From positions 1 to 19,233 of the forward strand of contig CALFDL010000002.1 in the NCBI GenBank assembly GCA_937950415.1: 19,233 bases of DNA, written 5' to 3'. The position numbers were made by a program, and so were the translations under genes. How positions within the stretch are numbered: the stretch's first letter is position 1; each line of letters begins with the position of its first letter. Origin of the DNA: an uncultured Collinsella sp. (GTDB lineage Bacteria; Actinomycetota; Coriobacteriia; Coriobacteriales; Coriobacteriaceae). Below the pieces are notes generated by a model. It was not told the origin of the DNA, did not search any database, and saw only the letters and a list, made by a program, of their open reading frames with translations. Below are positions 13,324 through 19,233 of the stretch, in pieces.

Positions 13324-15079
13324 AGGTATCCTCCACGACCTTACCGCCGTCCTGCACGTAGAAACACTTCATGCCGTACTGCTTGCCGTCGTCGGTCACA
13401 TAGTAGTCAAACGCGTCCTGCGTATAGCCGTCGGAGTTGGTGGCGCGCACGCGCACAAAATACTGGCCGGCATCGGGAGCATCGCAGGTCACCTCGGGCA
13501 GCAGCACGTCCTCGGCCGTAAAAATCACGTCGCTTATAGCGTAATCGCGCGCCAGCTCCACGGTATAGCGAATGTCACGCGCATCAAAGTCATAAGAGGC
13601 ATCCCAATTGATGCGCAGTTTGCCGTTTTCAATCTGCGGCACACCGATAAAGAACGGCATGGGCTTCTTATAGCTCTCGCGATACGTCTTGTAGTTCTCT
13701 TCGATTTCGGAGGGAATCGCCGCAGCAATCTGCTCGTATTCGTCCTTGGTCACGGGCAGGTTGTCGATATCGGGCGACGCAAACACCAACGACTCGGTTA
13801 CCTCGCGATAATGCTTGATCATCTTTGCCAGACGCTCCTCGGTCAGATACGAGCGGAGATCTCTAACGGCGTCGTCAAGCTCACTGCGGAACGACTTGCT
13901 CTTAAGGGCTCGTCTAAACAAAACATTTAGCCAGTAGTTGCTTACCCCTCGTTCCCAACTGGAATAGTCAACATTCCCCTTAATCTCGAGCTCAAGCTTA
14001 CGCAGCATGCCATCGTTATCCCAATCCAAGAAATACCAAACGTTGGAGTTGAGCGGGTTGTACAGATAGCAGTTACGATTTTGCGTATCGCAATTGCCCG
14101 TCAGCATCTGAAACGCCATCCAATACACCAAGTTTTCGATATCGAAATAAGTCTCGAGCACATCGTCTATCTTTTGAGATTCGTCGTTAAGCGCATCGAG
14201 CATCTCGATGAGCTTGGTATGGTCCGAGTTTCCCTTGGTCTCGAGCAAGTAATCAAAATCGGCCTGGTTGAATGACGGATCGTCGGCAAGTTTAATAATG
14301 TCTCCGTATCGCTCAAACGCGAAATTATTGACCTTGTAAAGATGCCCGTCGGCATCCATACCATGCGCCTTAAGAGCTTTCTTATTAAGTTGCTCCACCT
14401 GCGTAAACAGGCCGTAATCCTCGAAGATGTCATTAGACTTCTCGGTCTGGTCGCACACCCACAGGTGCACAAACTGCGTGCGGAGGCCCATCATCTGGGG
14501 AATCCCCCGGATGAGGTCATAAGCCATTTTATTGCGAAAACGCAGGCCCTCGCCCATGTGCTTGTTCAACGCAATAGAGCGCTGCTGGCGCCAGGTGCCC
14601 TTGCCCTTTTTGAGTTCTACCTTGTAGTTCTTCTGATCGTTTTTGCTCGAGGTCTGGCCACGGATTTGCACGGTGGCATTGGGGGCTTCCTCGCCATACC
14701 CGACCTCACCGGCAACGGGACCGTTATCATCGCCCGGCTGCAACAAACCTAACACCTGATAACGTTCGACATCCATTGCCTGATAGTCATACACCGAATA
14801 CGTATTGATCTCTTCCCACGAGTGATCAGTATTCTCGGAGCTATTGCCGCGCGACACCGTCAGGTACATGCAGACGATGCCCGAGTCGTCGTACACCTCG
14901 TACAGCTCGTCCTTGTCGCGGAGATGCTTGGACTGACTGGTCGCATCGGCCTTTTTAATCTTGCCCTGCTTTTTGGTCTTTGTGGTCGAGGAGTCGTCCT
15001 GCGCAGAGCAGCCCGAAAGCAGCAACGTGCCGGCAGCCGCCTCGATCAGGCGGCGACGAGATATCATCCTATCGGTCAT
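13310..15079 (-). CDS. CotH-type atypical kinase, Tat-type lipoprotein
   Basis: A 589-residue exported protein. The start MTDRMISRRRL with AAAGTLLLSGC shows a twin-arginine motif and a lipobox (Cys24), followed by a Ser/Thr/Lys-rich linker. The CotH domain (about 60-440) has the typical QIRGQTSSKNDQKNYKVELK segment (138-157) and a FLDWDNDGM motif with Asp352 and Asp354, resembling the metal/catalytic region of CotH kinases. Residues about 485-575 look like a fibronectin III-type domain. CotH of Bacillus is a spore-coat protein kinase; here the neighbours point to a cell-surface polymer instead. The ATG at 15079 has GGGAGGTCC upstream and overlaps the pelG end by 11 bases. The segment coding for residues about 210-400 looks more AT-rich than the rest. 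Confidence 0.9.
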   Translation of the reverse strand: MTDRMISRRRLIEAAAGTLLLSGCSAQDDSSTTKTKKQGKIKKADATSQSKHLRDKDELYEVYDDSGIVCMYLTVSRGNSSENTDHSWEEINTYSVYDYQAMDVERYQVLGLLQPGDDNGPVAGEVGYGEEAPNATVQIRGQTSSKNDQKNYKVELKKGKGTWRQQRSIALNKHMGEGLRFRNKMAYDLIRGIPQMMGLRTQFVHLWVCDQTEKSNDIFEDYGLFTQVEQLNKKALKAHGMDADGHLYKVNNFAFERYGDIIKLADDPSFNQADFDYLLETKGNSDHTKLIEMLDALNDESQKIDDVLETYFDIENLVYWMAFQMLTGNCDTQNRNCYLYNPLNSNVWYFLDWDNDGMLRKLELEIKGNVDYSSWERGVSNYWLNVLFRRALKSKSFRSELDDAVRDLRSYLTEERLAKMIKHYREVTESLVFASPDIDNLPVTKDEYEQIAAAIPSEIEENYKTYRESYKKPMPFFIGVPQIENGKLRINWDASYDFDARDIRYTVELARDYAISDVIFTAEDVLLPEVTCDAPDAGQYFVRVRATNSDGYTQDAFDYYVTDDGKQYGMKCFYVQDGGKVVEDTYAEG

Positions 15080-16613
15080 CAGGACCTCCCCAATGGTTAC
15101 GGTACACGCGGACCACCGTGCGCTCAAACGCGCCATGCGGCTCACCGTCCTCGCGCTGTTCATCAAAGCGCTGCTCCGCATGCTCGAGCACGCGCCCCAG
15201 CTCGGTAAACCAGCCCACCTTGTCGGTCGCCACGATGGGCTGCTGGCTCAAAATACGATACGGTAAATTGGCGGTATAGGTGTCGAGCCGCAGCAGCGCC
15301 ACGATAAAAAACACCGCCGCGCCCAGCAAAAAGCCAAAGCCGTAAAACTGCTGCGGAAACGCCAGCGAAATGGCCGTCGCCAGCCCTGCCACGCCTGCAA
15401 ACAGGCCCGATGCCAGCACCGCGCCCTTGTAATCGGTATAGTACAGCAAGATGAGCATCACCGTGTTGCCCACCGCGTACAGGCCGTAACCCACGCAGAG
15501 GGTGCGGAAATACCCATGCATAAGGTTATTAAAGCCCAGCGGCAAGGCCGAGAGCACCGTGGTCTCCAGCGAGATCACCGCCGCCGTCACAAACAGCTGC
15601 TTGAGCGCGCAAAAACGCAGCTCGTTGTTGAGGGTAGCGAGCATTTCCTCCTCGGCCACCATAATGTCGCCCACCACGCCACCGTCGTTGAACAGACTGT
15701 AGTAGTCGCGGTAGCGCGGATAGAAGTTGACTTCGACCGACACCACAAAGTTGACGGTCGTGACCAGAATCGTCAAAAACGCGATGAGCGCCGGCACGTC
15801 GTGATAGGGTGCGCCGTAAAACAGGCCCTTCACCTGCACGCCAATGGGGCCGGCCCAAATAATCACCAAGTGCGCAAAGAGCCCCAGGTTGGTAAACAGG
15901 CCCGTTAACGCCAGCGGCATAAACTGGTCCAGCCAATGCAAAAAGAGCCAGGGGCTGCGGTCACTCTGCGGAAAACACCGGTACAACAGCACCACGTCCC
16001 AGGCAAGCATCACGCCATAGCCCAGCGAAATGCTCGCCAGCAGGCCCTCCACCGGCGGCAGGCCCAGCGCCAGCGCGGCAAGCGCGCACACGCACGCCAC
16101 GCCAATCGCGGCCGCAAAGCTGCACAGGATACCGCGGTAGTCCTTGATGGCGGTGAGGTAGCTCATGCCGTTCCAGTTGACGATCATAATGTTGAACAGC
16201 CACAGGCACAGCAGTCCCTGCAACAGTGTGGCACCCGAGAACGACAAGAAGATACCGTAGAGCACCGTACCCGCGACCAGCATGATGGCGTTGGAACCCC
16301 AAAACGAAGGCAGGACTTCCTCCTCGCGCTCGGCAAAGAGCATGTCGGCCAAAAAGCGCGTGACGGGCATGGAGAAAAAGCTCGTGAGCGTAAGCGACGC
16401 CAGCAGCGTATAGGTGACCATGCACACGAGCAAATCCTGGGCTCCGCGCCCCACGCCCCACAGGCCGCACAGCACCAGAATGCCCACCTGCAGCAGCACG
16501 CCCAGCAGCATGGGGCCTGTGCACACGATGCCGGCGTATCCGTAGGCGCGCATGGTGGCAAAGAGGCCCTTGCGCTTAAACAGGCGCTTGAGCTCAAATC
16601 CAATTCCGGCCAT
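15069..16613 (-). CDS. pelG: PelG-like polytopic membrane protein
   Basis: A 514-residue integral membrane protein. In Pel systems PelG is a polytopic (MATE-superfamily-like) membrane protein that works with the glycosyltransferase PelF in synthesis and export of the polysaccharide. The start MAGIGFELKRLFKRKGL is typical for the family. About twelve hydrophobic segments follow, with the conserved FFSMPVTRFLADMLF, YLTAIKDYRG and FVVSVEVNFYPRYRDYY stretches. A soluble tail of about 70 residues ends the protein. AAGGAGGTG lies directly upstream of the ATG, inside the end of pelF, and the gap is three bases. I expect it at the cytoplasmic membrane as the partner of PelF. Confidence 0.9.
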   Translation of the reverse strand: MAGIGFELKRLFKRKGLFATMRAYGYAGIVCTGPMLLGVLLQVGILVLCGLWGVGRGAQDLLVCMVTYTLLASLTLTSFFSMPVTRFLADMLFAEREEEVLPSFWGSNAIMLVAGTVLYGIFLSFSGATLLQGLLCLWLFNIMIVNWNGMSYLTAIKDYRGILCSFAAAIGVACVCALAALALGLPPVEGLLASISLGYGVMLAWDVVLLYRCFPQSDRSPWLFLHWLDQFMPLALTGLFTNLGLFAHLVIIWAGPIGVQVKGLFYGAPYHDVPALIAFLTILVTTVNFVVSVEVNFYPRYRDYYSLFNDGGVVGDIMVAEEEMLATLNNELRFCALKQLFVTAAVISLETTVLSALPLGFNNLMHGYFRTLCVGYGLYAVGNTVMLILLYYTDYKGAVLASGLFAGVAGLATAISLAFPQQFYGFGFLLGAAVFFIVALLRLDTYTANLPYRILSQQPIVATDKVGWFTELGRVLEHAEQRFDEQREDGEPHGAFERTVVRVYRNHWGGPDDR

Positions 16614-16616
16614 GGG

Positions 16617-18044
16617 CTACACCTCCTTCCGCGGCAGGCCGAACGCGCGGGCCGTCTCCTCGTAGAGCGCGCGGTAGTTTGCGAGCATCTGCTCGTGCAG
16701 GTAATAGGTCGCCACGCGACGCTGGCCGCGCTGCCCCATCTCCAGACGGCGGGCACGGCTTGTGCACATGCGCTCCATGGCATCGGCCAAGCCCTTGCGA
16801 TACATGGGCGGGCTCACGAAACCGGCCACGCCAAAGTCATCACCGGGGGCGCCTTCCAGCAGCTCGCGGCAGCAGCCAACCTCGGTCGTCACGCAGGGAC
16901 GACGCGCGGCAAGGGACTCCAGCACGCTGAGCGGCTGGCCCTCCGAGATGCTCGTCAAGATGGTAAAGTCGAGCTTTTGCATGTACTCGACCACATCCAC
17001 GCGGCCGGTAAAGATCAGGTCGCGCACACCGAGCGTCTCGACCAGGTCGTAGCACTCGGCCGCATATTCCTCGTCGTCCACGCCGCCCATAATGTGCAGG
17101 CGCACGTGCGGCAGGCGCTCGTGCAGCTCAAAGAAGGCATAGATCATGGTCTTGACGTCCTTGATGGGCGCCAAGCGCACCACTGCGCCAATATCCACCC
17201 AGCCATCATCGGGCTTTAAGGGAATATCCTTAAAGCGATCGAACTGGATGCCGTTGGGGATAACCAGGCATTTGTCCGCATCACAGCCCATATCAATCTG
17301 CGTCTTGTGGGCGTTATGGAACAAACTCGTCACGCGGAAGGCGCGGCGGTAGATCTCCTCCGAAAGCAGGTAGAAAAAGCGAATCCAGCGGTCCTTAAAT
17401 GACGGCACCACCCAATCGGCGCGAATGATCTCTTCCTCGCGCTCGCGGGTATAGATGCCGTGCTCGGTGAGCAGCACCGGCGCATGGTGAACGCTTGAGC
17501 CCAGACAGGCGAGCAGGCCGCCGTAGCCGGTCGAGATAGCGTGGTACACATCGGCAACCGGCACCTCGCTGCCCAGCAGGTAGAGCACCGGCAACAGCAT
17601 AGAGCGCATGGTGTGGAATGCGTCGGCAAAGGGCGTGTAGGGGTACTCGGCAAGGCACACGTCGCGGAAGATGTCCATAAACGTTCGGCTCTGCAAAAAC
17701 GAGAGCGGATGCACGCGACGGCGCTGAAAGATATCGAACAGCACGTCCCAGTCCGGATTGGAGAGCGACACCAGACGGCGTAGCGCCTCGCGCTCGCGGT
17801 CGTTAAAACTGGCTTCGTGCTGCTCGCCCGAAAGCCGCAGGGCATCGTCCAGGAACACCTCGTGCACCTCGACCACGTTGCCGGGCAGCTCGTAGACAAA
17901 CTTGCCACGGTCGGCAGCATGCGCGCCGATCACCCACAGCACAAACTTGTGCTCGGGCATAGCCGTAATGTAGCCGTGCATCCAGGTAGACACGCCGCCG
18001 TGCACATAGGGGTAGCAACCCTCGAGCACTAAGCAGATTCTCAT
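16617..18044 (-). CDS. pelF: PelF-like GT4 glycosyltransferase
   Basis: A 475-residue cytoplasmic glycosyltransferase. In Pseudomonas, PelF builds the Pel polymer from UDP-sugars. The PelF N-terminal domain (DUF3492) is clear from MRICLVLEGCYPYVHGGVST and from TEHGIYTREREEE at about 193-205. The GT4 half contains IPNGIQFDRF, VVRLAPIKDVKTMI, LHIMGGVDDEEY, LIFTGRVDVVEYM and the E-x7-E motif EGQPLSVLE (about 367-375). The length is usual for the family. The start codon overlaps the stop of the upstream DUF2194 gene as ATGA, so translation is coupled. Confidence 0.94.
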   Translation of the reverse strand: MRICLVLEGCYPYVHGGVSTWMHGYITAMPEHKFVLWVIGAHAADRGKFVYELPGNVVEVHEVFLDDALRLSGEQHEASFNDREREALRRLVSLSNPDWDVLFDIFQRRRVHPLSFLQSRTFMDIFRDVCLAEYPYTPFADAFHTMRSMLLPVLYLLGSEVPVADVYHAISTGYGGLLACLGSSVHHAPVLLTEHGIYTREREEEIIRADWVVPSFKDRWIRFFYLLSEEIYRRAFRVTSLFHNAHKTQIDMGCDADKCLVIPNGIQFDRFKDIPLKPDDGWVDIGAVVRLAPIKDVKTMIYAFFELHERLPHVRLHIMGGVDDEEYAAECYDLVETLGVRDLIFTGRVDVVEYMQKLDFTILTSISEGQPLSVLESLAARRPCVTTEVGCCRELLEGAPGDDFGVAGFVSPPMYRKGLADAMERMCTSRARRLEMGQRGQRRVATYYLHEQMLANYRALYEETARAFGLPRKEV

Positions 18045-19233
18045 CGGTCGCCACCCTCCTTGCGCTCGATCGTCACGGTCTTATCATTTGCCTTAAGCAG
18101 GTACAGATTGCCCGTCAGGTGCGTCAGCTCGCCACCAGACACCGTACCCGGCTCGCCGTTGTTGGCGCGGAACATAAGCCACGCCTCGTCGCGGAAATTG
18201 CCCAGGTTGAGCGTCCAGGCATCATCGCTCGTATCCACGCTCACCGTCACGGACGAAAAACGCTGGATGGCACCCGAGCACTCCGAACCCGTCTGATGGC
18301 GCAGATCAGGAGCGGACGCAGCAAGCCAGTCCAGATAGTTGACCAGGCCGCCCTTATAGACTTCCCAGCCCTCCGTAGCGCCGCGATCGGGATCGAGCAG
18401 GTCGTCTGGGTGCATAAAGTGCGTGCTCACGTAGTGCATGTTGAGCTCGGACACGGCAGCCAGGCGCATATAGGAATCGCCGACCATACCGCCCGAGACA
18501 ATGCGCGGCTGCTCCACAATGCCATCGCTCGCCACGCCAAACTCCTGCACGTACGGCAGGTCGGTGCCATCCTCAAAATACGTACTGGCGATGGTCTTAA
18601 TGCGCGGAACGTCGGTGCCGATAAGCTTGCGCGCACGGGCCGAAAGGATATTCGACGGCGGCACGTAGACCGATCCGTGCGCGTTGGGCAGCACCTCGTC
18701 CTGGAAAGCGATAAGCTCGTCGAGCGATGCGACAAGCGTTTCCTTGTTCTTCCACGTCTTGTAGTCGTACAACGTGCCGTAGTCGGTGTCCCAGAGCGCG
18801 AGCGGCTGATGGTTGTAGCCGTGAAAGCCCAGCTCGCCGCCCATCTGCAGCAGCATGCCGCCAAAATAGCGGAACTGCGTAGTATCGGGTTGGCGCGCGG
18901 GCTCGGTCTGGTTGACCGCGTCCTCGTAGTTTTCGATCATCACGCCGGTATAGCGAATGCCATATTTTTGCGCGAGCTTTTGCAGATCGGGCCACCAGAC
19001 CTTGGTGTAAAAATCGGCAATGGAAAGGCCGTAGTCACGCTTGATATAAGTACCGTCGCCCGAGGGCACGGGGCTAGGAAAGTCGTCCAAATAGAACACG
19101 GCGCTGTTGATGACCGGATAGGCCGTGGCATCACCCAGCAGGCTGATCGCCGCGGCGTAAAAACCGCGCATGACCTTGTCGTAGATGCCAATGTTGCACA
19201 CCACGGTATGTCCGCTGCCACAATCGCTCGACC
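18041..19233 (-). CDS. DUF2194 deacetylase-like protein, C-terminal part (start beyond window)
   Basis: The frame is open to the right edge, so the N-terminus is missing; 396 codons are visible. A GTG at 19204 could be taken as a start but has no ribosome-binding site, and family members are longer. It looks like a DUF2194/polysaccharide-deacetylase-type protein: VFYLDDFPSPVP gives an Asp-Asp metal-site candidate, GELGFHGYNHQPL an H-x3-H pair, YVPPSNI a later barrel strand, and STHFMHPDD a late His. A C-terminal beta domain follows (from about 18300 down). In Pel-type operons the deacetylase role is filled by PelA, so this protein may be its counterpart, modifying the polymer outside the membrane. 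Overlaps pelF by ATGA. Confidence 0.85.
   Translation of the reverse strand, partial: SSDCGSGHTVVCNIGIYDKVMRGFYAAAISLLGDATAYPVINSAVFYLDDFPSPVPSGDGTYIKRDYGLSIADFYTKVWWPDLQKLAQKYGIRYTGVMIENYEDAVNQTEPARQPDTTQFRYFGGMLLQMGGELGFHGYNHQPLALWDTDYGTLYDYKTWKNKETLVASLDELIAFQDEVLPNAHGSVYVPPSNILSARARKLIGTDVPRIKTIASTYFEDGTDLPYVQEFGVASDGIVEQPRIVSGGMVGDSYMRLAAVSELNMHYVSTHFMHPDDLLDPDRGATEGWEVYKGGLVNYLDWLAASAPDLRHQTGSECSGAIQRFSSVTVSVDTSDDAWTLNLGNFRDEAWLMFRANNGEPGTVSGGELTHLTGNLYLLKANDKTVTIERKEGGDR

Noticed and set aside
15936..17219. Long plus-strand frame opposite pelF/pelG (427 codons)
   Set aside because: His/Gln/Ala-rich shadow crossing two real genes, with no start signal.
1..19233. CRISPR array, insertion sequence, prophage or integrase
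   Set aside because: No regularly spaced repeats, transposase or integrase motifs were seen in any frame.

Overview
The window reads as chromosomal DNA of a high-GC Gram-positive bacterium. The housekeeping gene types, the Pel-like exopolysaccharide genes and the trichomonad-type IMP dehydrogenase fit a gut Coriobacteriia member such as Collinsella. That assignment is inference from gene content and composition; there is no rRNA or other decisive marker here.

Layout. (1) 1-2274, leftward: the translation/transcription operon rimP-nusA-infB (infB cut by the window edge). It has a good promoter and an intrinsic-terminator hairpin inside the rimP leader, which looks like an attenuator. No ylxR/rnpM gene lies between nusA and infB; instead NusA carries a short Cys3His tail. 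(2) 2275-3190: a non-coding stretch with one strong stem-loop, then a small rightward lipoprotein gene and a two-way terminator. (3) 3214-5961, leftward: leuS, whose leader is almost filled by a 118-bp imperfect palindrome. (4) 6004-8369: an AT-rich two-gene restriction-modification island. It holds a divergent C5-cytosine methyltransferase with an N-terminal helix-turn-helix and a SinI-like endonuclease, with a perfect 10-bp inverted repeat in the shared control region. (5) 8387-10439: guaB (leftward) diverging from a small ModE-N/LysR-type regulator. (6) 10487-11818: a 163-bp palindrome, a cystathionine-gamma-synthase-like gene that has lost its PLP lysine, and a 100-bp palindrome. (7) 11833-19233, leftward: an operon running off the right edge, with tightly packed or overlapping genes for a DUF2194 deacetylase-like protein, PelF, PelG, a Tat-type CotH lipoprotein, a VTC-domain protein and a DUF4956 membrane protein.

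How the genes work together. The operon in (7) pairs a Pel-type glycosyltransferase (PelF) and its membrane partner (PelG) with three proteins of phosphate-transfer or unknown type (CotH atypical kinase, VTC tunnel-fold polymerase, DUF4956). It is therefore a Pel-like exopolymer locus with a possible phosphorylation or polyphosphate arm. The island in (4) appears self-regulated: the methyltransferase N-terminal domain probably binds the inverted repeat over its own start and controls both genes.

The strongest candidates for undescribed biology are the Pel-CotH-VTC-DUF4956 operon, the three large palindromes that share a 5-nt centre but not sequence, the methyltransferase operator, the NusA tail with missing ylxR, and the lysine-less PLP-fold protein. 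All calls rest on reading the sequence and on remembered family signatures; no database search was run.
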